Part shown: positions 52,594 through 60,493 of the stretch, in pieces | How the letters are laid out: each line of letters starts with the position of its first letter | How positions within the stretch are numbered: position 1 is the stretch's first letter | NCBI RefSeq assembly: GCF_017352375.1 | Contig: NZ_JAFEVR010000013.1 | Location: forward strand, 62,001-126,000 | Origin: Mycolicibacterium sp. S2-37 | GTDB taxonomy: Bacteria > Actinomycetota > Actinomycetes > Mycobacteriales > Mycobacteriaceae | Direction of reading: 5' to 3' | DNA: 64,000 nt | Position numbers and translations under genes: made by a program | Notes under the pieces: generated by a model | Told to the model about the DNA's origin: nothing | Databases searched by the model: none | What the model saw: only the letters and a program-made list of their open reading frames with translations

Positions 52594-53991
52594 GTGAACT
52601 GGACCGTCGACGTTCCCATCGAACAGCTGCCAGACCTGCCGCCGCTGCCCGATGATCTGCGGCAACGGCTCGACGCCGCGCTCGCCCGGCCGGCTCTGCA
52701 GCAGCCCAGCTGGGACCCCGAAGTGGCCTCGGCGATGCGGACCGTGCTGGAGAGCGTGCCGCCGATCACCGTGGCCTCGGAGATCGAGCGGCTGAAGTCG
52801 CTGCTGGCCGATGTGGCGCGCGGTGAGGCGTTCCTGCTGCAGGGCGGTGACTGCGCCGAGACGTTCGCCGACAACACCGAGCCGCACATCCGGGCCAACA
52901 TCCGCACGCTGCTGCAGATGGCGGTCGTGCTGACCTACGGCGCGAGCATGCCCGTGGTGAAGGTGGCGCGCATCGCCGGGCAGTACGCCAAACCGCGCTC
53001 GGCCGACATCGACGCCCTCGGCCTGCGGTCCTACCGCGGCGACATGATCAACGGCTTCGCCCCCGACGCGGCGCTGCGCGAACATGACCCGTCGCGCCTG
53101 GTCCGCGCCTACGCCAACGCCAGTGCCGCGATGAACCTGGTGCGCGCACTGACCTCCGGCGGACTGGCCTCACTGGACCTGGTGCACGACTGGAACCGGG
53201 AGTTCGTCCGGACCTCTCCCGCGGGCGCGCGGTACGAGGCGCTGGCCGGCGAGATCGACCGCGGGCTGCGCTTCATGAACGCCTGCGGGGTCAACGACCC
53301 GAATCTGAAGACCGCCGAGATCTTCGCCAGCCACGAGGCGCTGGTGCTCGACTACGAGCGCGCGATGCTGCGGCTGTCCACGGACTTCCCGGCCGAGCGC
53401 CCCGAACCGCGGCTCTACGATCTGTCCGCGCACTACGTCTGGATCGGGGAGCGCACCCGCCAGCTCGACGGCGCCCACATCGCGTTCGTCGAGACGATCG
53501 CCAACCCGATCGGCGTGAAGCTCGGCCCGACCACCACGCCGGAGACGGCGGTCGAGTACGTCGAGCGACTCGACCCGCACAACGAACCGGGCCGGCTGAC
53601 CCTGGTGACCAGGATGGGCAACCACAAGGTGCGCGACCTGCTGCCGCCGATCATCGAGAAGGTGCAGGCCGCCGGACACCAGGTGATCTGGCAGTGCGAT
53701 CCGATGCACGGCAACACCCACGAGTCCTCGACGGGCTACAAGACCCGGCACTTCGACCGCATCGTCGACGAGGTGCAGGGCTTCTTCGAGGTGCACCGCG
53801 CGCTGGGCACCCATCCGGGCGGCATCCACGTCGAGATCACCGGCGAGAACGTCACCGAATGCCTCGGCGGCGCGCAGGACATCTCGGATTCCGATCTGGC
53901 CGGCCGCTACGAGACCGCGTGCGATCCGCGGATGAACACCCAGCAGAGTCTGGAGCTGGCGTTCCTGGTCGCGGAGATGCTGCGCGACTAG
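52594..53991 (+). CDS. aroG: 3-deoxy-7-phosphoheptulonate synthase, type II
   Basis: The first enzyme of the shikimate pathway, condensing PEP and erythrose 4-phosphate. The 465 residues match plant-like type II DAHP synthases: LLQGGDCAETFADN (metal-binding Cys near residue 87), KVARIAGQYAKPRS, LWIGERTRQ-like region near residue 280 and the C-terminal GNTHESSTGYKTRHFDRI and EITGENVTECLGG. In M. tuberculosis AroG (Rv2178c) forms a complex with chorismate mutase and is feedback-controlled. Its stop overlaps the convergent pknL stop through CTAG. Confidence 0.96.
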   Translation: MNWTVDVPIEQLPDLPPLPDDLRQRLDAALARPALQQPSWDPEVASAMRTVLESVPPITVASEIERLKSLLADVARGEAFLLQGGDCAETFADNTEPHIRANIRTLLQMAVVLTYGASMPVVKVARIAGQYAKPRSADIDALGLRSYRGDMINGFAPDAALREHDPSRLVRAYANASAAMNLVRALTSGGLASLDLVHDWNREFVRTSPAGARYEALAGEIDRGLRFMNACGVNDPNLKTAEIFASHEALVLDYERAMLRLSTDFPAERPEPRLYDLSAHYVWIGERTRQLDGAHIAFVETIANPIGVKLGPTTTPETAVEYVERLDPHNEPGRLTLVTRMGNHKVRDLLPPIIEKVQAAGHQVIWQCDPMHGNTHESSTGYKTRHFDRIVDEVQGFFEVHRALGTHPGGIHVEITGENVTECLGGAQDISDSDLAGRYETACDPRMNTQQSLELAFLVAEMLRD

Positions 53992-55196
53992 AGCAGGTTG
54001 GGCAGATTGCTGCCGAGCGTCCACGCGCCCGCGGCCAGCAGCCCGGTCAGGGTGATCACCGCGATCACCCACATCAACAGCACCCGCTTGGCGCGCTGAC
54101 GCGCCCAGTGGAAGTCGGCGATGTCGATCCCGGCGAATCGGTCCTTGACCGCAGGGGCCTCCATGACGCGGGTGTGGTGCCGCGGCGGCTCGGGCGGCTG
54201 CTGCGAGGGTGACGGCGACGGGGCCGGCTGATGATGTGTGGCGGTCGTGGCCTGCTGATCGGGCAGCCGGCTGTGGTACAGCGCGGCCGACGCGTGCTCG
54301 GCGGAATTGCGCGGCGCGGGTACCCGGAACGGCGGTAGTCCGAGCTCATCGACCACATCGTCGAGGGCGGCGCCCATCTCGAGGGCGTCGGCGAACCGGT
54401 CGGCGGGGTCGCGGGCGGTCGCACGCAGCACCAGCTCGTCGAACTCCGCGGGCACCCCGGCGATCACCGTGCTGGGCGCCGGGACGTCGTGGTCCATCCG
54501 CTGATAGGCCACCGCCAGCGGGCTGTCGCCGTTGAACGGCGTTGTGCCGGTGAGTATTTCGTAGGCGAGAATACCGACGGAGTAGACGTCGCTGCGGGGG
54601 CCGGCGCTGCCGGTGCCGACCTGTTCGGGGGACAGGTACGCCGCCGTGCCGAGGATGACGCTGGTGGAGGTGATCTGCGCCTCGGCGACCGCGCGCACCA
54701 GGCCGAAGTCGGCGATCTTCACCTCGCCGTCGTCGGAGATGAGCACGTTCTCGGGTTTGACGTCGCGGTGCACCAGTCCACCGCGGTGGGCGACGGCCAG
54801 CCCGGACAGCACCGGGGCCAGCACCGCGGCCGCGGCGTGCGGCGGCATGGGGCCGCGTTCGCGCAGCAGCTCGCGTAGGGTGCCGCCCTCGACGAGTTCC
54901 ATCACCAGGAACGGGTGCCTGCCGTCGATCCCCTGGTCGTAGACCGAGACCAGGCCGGGATCCTTGAGCCGTGCGACCGCTCTGGCCTCGCGCTGAAATC
55001 GGGTGAGGAACTGCTGGTCGCCCGAGTAGCGGGAATCCATCACCTTCAGCGCGACCGGCCGGTCGAGCCGGACGTCCAGCCCGCGGTAGACCGTCGACAT
55101 GCCGCCCGTGGCGATCGGGGCGTCGACGCGGTAGCGCCCGTCCAGCACCGCACCCACCAGAGGATCCGTCGGCGGAGTCGGCTGCACCGAACACAT
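53988..55196 (-). CDS. pknL: Serine/threonine protein kinase PknL
   Basis: A 402-residue receptor-like kinase with an intact catalytic domain: DAPIATGGMSTVYRG (P-loop), invariant Lys in VALKVMDSR, catalytic loop LVHRDVKPENVLI, DFGLV and SVILGTAAYLSPEQ, with activation-loop threonines just before. Residues about 300-365 are a Pro/His-rich juxtamembrane stretch; one membrane helix near the end (VLLMWVIAVITLTGLLAAGA) leaves only about 10 residues outside, so there is no sensor domain. ATG 55196 begins MCSVQPTPPTDPLVG. It diverges from the gene for its M. tuberculosis substrate Rv2175c, 36 bases away. Confidence 0.94.
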   Translation of the reverse strand: MCSVQPTPPTDPLVGAVLDGRYRVDAPIATGGMSTVYRGLDVRLDRPVALKVMDSRYSGDQQFLTRFQREARAVARLKDPGLVSVYDQGIDGRHPFLVMELVEGGTLRELLRERGPMPPHAAAAVLAPVLSGLAVAHRGGLVHRDVKPENVLISDDGEVKIADFGLVRAVAEAQITSTSVILGTAAYLSPEQVGTGSAGPRSDVYSVGILAYEILTGTTPFNGDSPLAVAYQRMDHDVPAPSTVIAGVPAEFDELVLRATARDPADRFADALEMGAALDDVVDELGLPPFRVPAPRNSAEHASAALYHSRLPDQQATTATHHQPAPSPSPSQQPPEPPRHHTRVMEAPAVKDRFAGIDIADFHWARQRAKRVLLMWVIAVITLTGLLAAGAWTLGSNLPNLL

Positions 55197-55219
55197 GTTA
55201 CGAGTCGGCCGGCGGCCCC

Positions 55220-55225
55220 TAGACT
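55220..55225 (+). promoter_or_regulatory. Leaderless -10 element of the Rv2175c-like gene
   Basis: TAGACT ends 7 bases before GTG 55233. No ATG, GTG or TTG lies in the same frame just upstream, so this element fixes a short N-terminus. Confidence 0.55.
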
Positions 55226-55232
55226 CGGCAGC

Positions 55233-55634
55233 GTGAGCATTCCCGCCGCCGACGACGTCCTCGACCCCGACGAACCCGTCTACGATCTGCCCGCCGTCGC
55301 CGAACTGCTCGGCATGGTCGTCACCCGGGTGCACCACGAGTTGCGCGAAGGGCACCTGATGGCGGTGCGCCGCAACGGGAAACTGGTGGTGCCCAAGATC
55401 TTCTTCGACAGTCGCGGGCGCGTCGCCAAGGCATTGCCCGGTCTGCTGGTGGTGCTGCGGGACGGCGGCTACGACGACACCGAGATCGTGCGCTGGCTGT
55501 TCACCCCGGATTCCTCGCTGACGATCAGCCGGGACGGTTCGACCGAACCGCAGCCCAACGCCAGGCCGGTCGACGCGCTGCACTCCCATCAGGCCCGTGA
55601 GGTGGTGCGCCGGGCCCAGGCGATGGCTTACTGA
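55233..55634 (+). CDS. Winged-helix DNA-binding protein, PknL substrate homologue (Rv2175c type)
   Basis: A 133-residue protein with a winged helix-turn-helix: YDLPAVAELLGMVVTRVHHELREGHL is the recognition region, and the end DALHSHQAREVVRRAQAMAY matches Rv2175c. In M. tuberculosis PknL phosphorylates a Thr near residue 9 and this weakens DNA binding. Here the start at GTG 55233 gives SIPAADDVLDPDEPVYDL with no Thr in the first 25 residues, so that site seems missing. The last 110 bases overlap the end of convergent mptA. Confidence 0.87.
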   Translation: MSIPAADDVLDPDEPVYDLPAVAELLGMVVTRVHHELREGHLMAVRRNGKLVVPKIFFDSRGRVAKALPGLLVVLRDGGYDDTEIVRWLFTPDSSLTISRDGSTEPQPNARPVDALHSHQAREVVRRAQAMAY

Positions 55635-57105
55635 CCGGCTTACTGATCGAGTACCACGCCAGCGCGGCGCAGCCGGTGGCCAGCGCCACATGTAGCCACG
55701 AGTACATCCCGTGCGCCCCATCGGGTTTGAAGATCACCATGATCCAGGTGGAGAACCCGGCGATGAGCGCGATGTCCCGCCGGGAGCGGGCCAGCGCGGA
55801 GACCACCGCCAGCGGCCAGGTGTAGTACCACGGCAGCGCGGCGGGCACGAACAGCACCACGACGCCCATCACCGCGGCGATGCCGATGAGGGCCTCGCGG
55901 TCGTCGTGACGGAACCTCCACCACAGCAGGGGAAGGGTGATCGCGATGATCGCGACACCGGCGATGCGGGTCGCCTCCAGGACGGCGTAGAAGTTCACCG
56001 GGAGGAACAGTCCGGCCACCGCGTTGGTCAGGTTGGCCACGGCCGTGGGCAGCGTCAGCCAGTTGATGATCTTGACCGACCCGGCCAGCGCGGTCAGCCA
56101 GCCCAGGCCCACTCCGGCCAGCCACGACAGCACCGCGAAGACGGCGCCGAAGATCAGCACCGACGCGGCGGTGGCGACGGCGAACGCCCGCGGCGGACGG
56201 TAGCCGCGCTGATCGCGGAGCTGGCGCATCCACACCCAGACCATGAAGGGCAGGGCCAGACCGGCCGTGGCCTTGACGGCGACGGCCACGGCGATCAGGC
56301 TCACCCCGCCGACCGGGTGGCGGGCCAGGGTCAGCGCCAGCGCGGCCATCATCAGTCCGACCATCAGCATCTCGTTGTGCACGCCGCCCATCAGGTGAAT
56401 GATGACCAGCGGATTGAGCACGCAGATCCACAGTGCCGACGCACCACTGGCGCCCACATGGCGGGCCACCCGCGGAGCCGCCCAGATCAGCAGTACCAGT
56501 CCCGGCAGCATGCACAGCCGCAGCAGCATCGTCCCGGCGACCACGTCGTTGCCGACCAGCATGGTGACGAATTTGGCGACCAGGATGAACGCCGGTCCGT
56601 AGGGCGCCGTGGTGGTGGTCCAGATCGGGCTGACGTCGTCGAGCAGCGAGTTCGGGTTCGCGATCGGGCCGACGACGTAGGGGTCGAAGCCGTCACGCAG
56701 CAGTGCACCCTGGGCGAGATAGGAGTAGGTGTCGCGGCTGAACACCGGCGCCGACAGCAGCAGCGGCAGCAGCCAGATCCCCGTCGTCGCGATCAGGGTG
56801 TACTCGCTGGGCCGGCGTGCCGGATCGTCGCCGACCACCCGCCGGCCCAGCCACAGCCAGGCGATCAGCATCAGCGCGACGCCACCCCACAGCAGCACCG
56901 ACGACAGCACCAGCCCGTGACCGAAGCGCAGCCACGACAGGTGCAGCGATTCGAGCAGCGGATCGTGCAGGCGGGTGCTGCCCGCGCCGGCCGCACCGAG
57001 CGCGATCAGCAGCGCGCCGAGGCATCCGAGTAGGGCCGGTTTGGCCTCGCCTGACCGGACGAAGGCGAGCAGCCGGGTCGCTGGGTTGAGCGCAGGTGAT
57101 GCCAT
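55525..57105 (-). CDS. mptA: Alpha-1,6-mannosyltransferase MptA
   Basis: A GT-C enzyme that extends the alpha-1,6-mannan backbone of lipomannan from polyprenyl-phosphomannose on the outer face of the membrane. The 526 residues have about twelve hydrophobic segments, and a first long loop with SAPVFSRDTYSYLAQGALLR, whose acidic residues are typical of the MptA/MptB catalytic loop. ATG 57105 begins MASPALNPATRLLAFVRSG. The C-terminal 37 residues are Pro/Gly/Arg-rich and lie antisense to the end of the Rv2175c-like gene (110-base overlap). Equivalent to Rv2174. Confidence 0.92.
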   Translation of the reverse strand: MASPALNPATRLLAFVRSGEAKPALLGCLGALLIALGAAGAGSTRLHDPLLESLHLSWLRFGHGLVLSSVLLWGGVALMLIAWLWLGRRVVGDDPARRPSEYTLIATTGIWLLPLLLSAPVFSRDTYSYLAQGALLRDGFDPYVVGPIANPNSLLDDVSPIWTTTTAPYGPAFILVAKFVTMLVGNDVVAGTMLLRLCMLPGLVLLIWAAPRVARHVGASGASALWICVLNPLVIIHLMGGVHNEMLMVGLMMAALALTLARHPVGGVSLIAVAVAVKATAGLALPFMVWVWMRQLRDQRGYRPPRAFAVATAASVLIFGAVFAVLSWLAGVGLGWLTALAGSVKIINWLTLPTAVANLTNAVAGLFLPVNFYAVLEATRIAGVAIIAITLPLLWWRFRHDDREALIGIAAVMGVVVLFVPAALPWYYTWPLAVVSALARSRRDIALIAGFSTWIMVIFKPDGAHGMYSWLHVALATGCAALAWYSISKPVSKPSPGPGAPPHGPDGSAARRPAWRWAAVRSNRPG

Positions 57106-57121
57106 GTTCGCGTTCGCCGAT

Positions 57122-58204
57122 CTAGGCAGACCGGTTGGCGGCCAATCCGGCGAGCTCGGAGAGCCCGACCTTCGCCTGCGCAGTGATAGGGGCGGAGTCC
57201 AGCAAGTCCAGCGACCGGCGGAACAGCAGTTCGATGCGATCCTCGACGGCGGCGAGGGCGCCCACCGATTCGATCGCCGAGCACACCTCGCGCACCTGCG
57301 CGTCGGACAGGTCGGTGCCGATGGAGGCCCGCAGGACTTCGGCCGCGTGCGGATCGGTCTTGTCTGCCAGCTCGAGGGCCTCCGACAACAGAACCGTGCG
57401 CTTACCCGAACGCAGATCGTCACCGGAGGGTTTGCCGGTGACCGCGGGGTCGCCGAAGACGCCGAGCACGTCGTCGCGCAGCTGGAACGCCACCCCGAGG
57501 TCGGTGCCGAGCTCGTGGAAGATCTGCTGCACGTCGGGGCGGTCCGCGGCCGCGGCGGCACCCATCTGTAGCGGACGCGACACCGTGTAGGACGCGGTCT
57601 TGAAGGTGTTGACGTTCATCGCCGACGCCACGGACTCCGCGCGACTGGATTCGGCGACGATGTCGAGGTACTGCCCACCCAGGACCTCGGTGCGGATGTC
57701 GGCCCAGACGCGCTGCACCCGCCGGTGGGCGTCGACCGGCAGGTCGGCGGTGGCGACGATGTCGTCGGCCCACACCAGCGACAGGTCGCCGGCCAGGATC
57801 GCCGCCGAGATGCCGAACTGTTCGGACGAGCCGTGCCAGTTCTGGTCTCGGTGGCGGTCGGTGAAGTGCCGGTGCACGGTGGGCAGGCCGCGGCGGGTGG
57901 CCGACGCGTCGATCACGTCGTCGTGGACCAGGGCGCAGGCGTGTAGCAGCTCCAGCGCGGCGAACAATCGCAGGGTGGCCGGCTCGGCGGTCTGCTGATC
58001 GGTCACCGCGCGCCAGCCCCAGTAGGCGAATGCGGGACGCAGGCGTTTGCCGCCGCGCAGCACGAACTCCTCGAGCGCGGCGGTGAGCTCGGCGTAGTCG
58101 GCGCCGATGTAGGCGGCGTCGCGACGGCGGATCGACAGATACTCCCGCAACTGATCGGTGACGGCTCGGGCCAGCTCGACGGCTGACGGTGCCGCAGCAT
58201 CCAC
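57122..58204 (-). CDS. idsA2: Isoprenyl diphosphate synthase (IdsA2 type)
   Basis: A trans-isoprenyl diphosphate synthase of 360 residues. The two aspartate-rich motifs are present: CALVHDDVIDASATRR (first) and FQLRDDVLGVFGD (second), as is GGKRLRPAFAYWGW near residue 50. The product length (geranyl, farnesyl or geranylgeranyl) cannot be called safely. GTG 58204 is the best start; GGAGAAAGGGG lies somewhat far upstream. Its product may feed the polyprenyl phosphate used by the mannosyltransferases next to it. In M. tuberculosis I recall Rv2172c (a reductase) after this gene; here there is none. Confidence 0.88.
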   Translation of the reverse strand: MDAAAPSAVELARAVTDQLREYLSIRRRDAAYIGADYAELTAALEEFVLRGGKRLRPAFAYWGWRAVTDQQTAEPATLRLFAALELLHACALVHDDVIDASATRRGLPTVHRHFTDRHRDQNWHGSSEQFGISAAILAGDLSLVWADDIVATADLPVDAHRRVQRVWADIRTEVLGGQYLDIVAESSRAESVASAMNVNTFKTASYTVSRPLQMGAAAAADRPDVQQIFHELGTDLGVAFQLRDDVLGVFGDPAVTGKPSGDDLRSGKRTVLLSEALELADKTDPHAAEVLRASIGTDLSDAQVREVCSAIESVGALAAVEDRIELLFRRSLDLLDSAPITAQAKVGLSELAGLAANRSA

Positions 58205-58287
58205 GCTCAGCAGGCGCCCCTTTCTCCGGCCTTGTTCGCCCCCAAGGCATAGACAGTAGTGCGTATGAGGTCCGGCCGCGCCGAACC

Positions 58288-58971
58288 TCAGGGGTCGGTG
58301 GGTGCGGGGTCGCCCACCTTGGGGGAGCGGTCGCGGCTGTGCCAGGCCAGCCCGCCGATGATCCCGGCCACCACGACAGAGGCCACGGTCAACCAGATGG
58401 CGGCGACGGTGAACGACCGGGCACTCGGGTCGGTGTAGCGCGCCTGGGCGTTCAGCGTGCTGACCACGCCGGGGTTGAGCTTCCACTCGACGATGTCGGA
58501 GCTGAGCTGATCGCCGTTGGTCGAGGTCACCTCGCCGGGGAAGGAGACCGACAGCGTCACGTCGGCGTCGGGTGAGCTCAACGACGTCAGGTCCACCCGA
58601 CCCTCGAGGATGACCAGGTTGCCGGCGCGGCGCAGGGAGATGTCGACGCCCGCCGCGTCGCGGTTCATGTTCGCCAGCTGCGGCAGCTCGGCGAAGGTGA
58701 GGTCGGAGAACACCGCCTGGGAGCCGACGTAGTCGTCGCGGCTGTACTCCGAGACCGCGACCTTGGTGGCGAAGGGCAGGTTGTTCAGCAGCTGAGGACC
58801 TTTGTCGTCGTCCGAGCGCGGCTTGACCGCGGCGACGATCTGACCGGACACCCGGTCGTCGGGGGAGACCGTGATCGAGGTGCGGATGCGCACGCAGCCG
58901 ACCACCATCGGCAGCATCAACAGCAACAGCACCCACGCCACCAGGCGGGTACGGTGTCGGCGGGCGCGCAC
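58288..58971 (-). CDS. lppM: Lipoprotein LppM
   Basis: A 227-residue lipoprotein with signal and lipobox (LLLLMLPMVVGC near residue 26), a beta-rich domain (RIRTSITVSPDDRVSGQIVAAVK and following) and a C-terminal membrane helix (TVAAIWLTVASVVVAGIIGG) before a charged tail. The LppM family (Rv2171) of M. tuberculosis has been tied to phagosome manipulation through mannosylated lipids, which suits its position beside PIM/LM genes. GTG 58971 starts MRARRHRTRLVAWVLLLLM. Confidence 0.9.
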   Translation of the reverse strand: MRARRHRTRLVAWVLLLLMLPMVVGCVRIRTSITVSPDDRVSGQIVAAVKPRSDDDKGPQLLNNLPFATKVAVSEYSRDDYVGSQAVFSDLTFAELPQLANMNRDAAGVDISLRRAGNLVILEGRVDLTSLSSPDADVTLSVSFPGEVTSTNGDQLSSDIVEWKLNPGVVSTLNAQARYTDPSARSFTVAAIWLTVASVVVAGIIGGLAWHSRDRSPKVGDPAPTDP

Positions 58972-58995
58972 GGGGTCATCGTGCCAGATGCCCGA

Positions 58996-59595
58996 CTACA
59001 GCGGCAGTGCGCGGCCCAGGATCGCGAACGGGCGGGGATCGCCGGCGAAGTGATAGCCGCGGATGACGTCGCTGAAGCCGAGCCTGCGGTACAGCCGCCA
59101 GGCCCGGTTGGCCTCTCCGTTGATCTCCGGCGTCGACAACAACACGTGGCGCTCGGCCCGGCCGGCCAGCAGTCTGCGTATCAGTGCCTCACCGAGGCCC
59201 TGACCCTGCGCGTGCGGGGCGATATGCAGCTCGGTAAGCTCGAAGTAGTCGCCCATCAACTCGGAGATGCGTTCGCGCTCCGCGCCCACGCGCTGCAGGC
59301 CGGACACCACCTGCTGCTGCCACCACTGGTCGGGTGCGCCGCAGTAGCCGTAGGCCACCCCCAGCATCGGCGCGCCGGTCAGTTCGGCGGGGTCGACGTC
59401 GGTCGGGCCGGCATCCGGTGTCGCGACCACCGCGACGGCCTTCCAGCCCCGCCTGCGGGTGTGCTCCAGCCACATCGACGCGCGCTGCTCCTCGGTGCCC
59501 CGCGGGTAGCGCATGGCGTCGACGTAGATGCTCAGCGCATCGGTCAGCCGGTGCTGCATGTCGGCCGGCGACAGGTCGATCAGATGCGTCGCCAC
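58996..59595 (-). CDS. GNAT-family N-acetyltransferase, Rv2170 type
   Basis: A 199-residue acetyltransferase: the acetyl-CoA loop is IAPHAQGQGLGEALIRRLLAG near residue 140, preceded by the strand ELTELHIAP and followed by ANRAWRLYRRLGFSDV. By homology with Rv2170, which was reported to modify isoniazid and lysines, it may acetylate small amines; the natural substrate is uncertain. GTG 59595 starts MATHLIDLSPADMQHRLTDA; upstream frame has Pro/Gly-rich noncoding character. It lies 24 bases before lppM on the same strand. Confidence 0.83.
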   Translation of the reverse strand: MATHLIDLSPADMQHRLTDALSIYVDAMRYPRGTEEQRASMWLEHTRRRGWKAVAVVATPDAGPTDVDPAELTGAPMLGVAYGYCGAPDQWWQQQVVSGLQRVGAERERISELMGDYFELTELHIAPHAQGQGLGEALIRRLLAGRAERHVLLSTPEINGEANRAWRLYRRLGFSDVIRGYHFAGDPRPFAILGRALPL

Positions 59596-59826
59596 TGGCC
59601 GGATCCTCTGTCCTTCGGGGGGTGTTCGGGCGGAGCCCTGCGAGCAGCTCCGCGTCCCATTATCAGGGGGACCGGGTGGGGATTCCCACGGGCGGCGCAG
59701 GTCATACAATCGTCGGACGAAGTAGGTGGTACGGGCCAGATCGACCTCGTACTATTGAGTTAGTGCTCCGTAAACGCGGGCACTCCCACGTTTGAACGAA
59801 TGGCCGCAGGCGGCGAGGAGGGACGA

Positions 59827-60234
59827 ATGCCACTCTCCGATCATGAGCAGCGCATGCTCGATCAGATCGAGAGCGCGCTGTATGCCGAGGATCCCAAATT
59901 CGCGTCGAGTGTGCGCGGTGGGAATCTTCGCGCGCCGTCGGCGCGGCGCCGGCTCCAAGGCGTCGCGCTCTTCGTCCTCGGCCTGGCGATGCTCGTGTCC
60001 GGTGTGGCGTTCAAGGCGACCTGGATCGGCAGCCTGCCGGTGCTGTCGGTGATCGGCTTCATCGTGATGTTCGGCGGTGTCATCTTCGCGATGACCGGGC
60101 CGCGGGTGGTGGGCGGTCGGGAGCGATCGGCGCCCGAGACGGGTGCCTCGCGCCAGAAGCGCCAGAAGGGCACCCACGGCGGCTCGTTCACCAGCCGCAT
60201 GGAGGACCGCTTCCGCCGCCGTTTCGACGAGTAA
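59827..60234 (+). CDS. DUF3040 membrane protein
   Basis: A 135-residue protein of the actinobacterial DUF3040 family (Rv2169c). It begins MPLSDHEQRMLDQIESALYAEDPKFA, the family signature, followed by two membrane segments (GVALFVLGLAMLVSGVAFKA and LPVLSVIGFIVMFGGVIFAM) and a basic tail. ATG 59827 follows GAGGAGGGACGA. A TACTAT at 59750-59755 could be the -10 element. It is a single gene closed by the strong terminator at 60253-60282. The function is unknown. Confidence 0.88.
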   Translation: MPLSDHEQRMLDQIESALYAEDPKFASSVRGGNLRAPSARRRLQGVALFVLGLAMLVSGVAFKATWIGSLPVLSVIGFIVMFGGVIFAMTGPRVVGGRERSAPETGASRQKRQKGTHGGSFTSRMEDRFRRRFDE

Positions 60235-60252
60235 CGACTCGCCGCGATCTCG

Positions 60253-60282
60253 AGGGGTAGCCCGCAGGGGCTACCCCTTTTT
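60253..60282 (+). terminator. Rho-independent terminator after the DUF3040 gene
   Basis: A perfect 10-bp stem GGGGTAGCCC (60254-60263) / GGGCTACCCC (60268-60277), loop GCAG, A-T closing pair, then TTTTT (60278-60282). It is the only classical U-tract terminator found in the window and insulates the dcw promoter. Confidence 0.93.
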
Positions 60283-60413
60283 CGTGTCTGCATCCCCCAC
60301 TCCACCCCACCGGGACTGACCTGCGCTTTCAGCTGCGATCGACGCCTAAGGGCGCCACCGCACGGCCTGTCGGGGCTGGATGTGGGGGTGCACGGCCAAA
60401 TTGAGGGCCATCA

Positions 60414-60449
60414 ATGGCGCAAAGTGGGGGATTGTGGGGTAAAGTGGCG
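60414..60449 (+). promoter_or_regulatory. Four-box MraZ operator upstream of mraZ
   Basis: Four TGGSG boxes repeat at exactly 10-bp steps: TGGCG at 60415, TGGGG at 60425, TGGGG at 60435 and TGGCG at 60445. MraZ of E. coli binds TGGGN repeats separated by 5 bases, i.e. the same 10-bp period. A TAAAGT at 60440-60445, within the array, could be the -10 element, so bound MraZ would block it. The mraZ ATG is 45 bases downstream. Confidence 0.82.
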
Positions 60450-60493
60450 TACATCGGAGCGACCGGGGCTCTGAGTGGCAGGAGGTGGCCAGG

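Noticed and set aside
55711..57033. A 440-codon frame opposite mptA
   Set aside because: His/Gln/Arg-rich shadow translation of membrane-helix codons.
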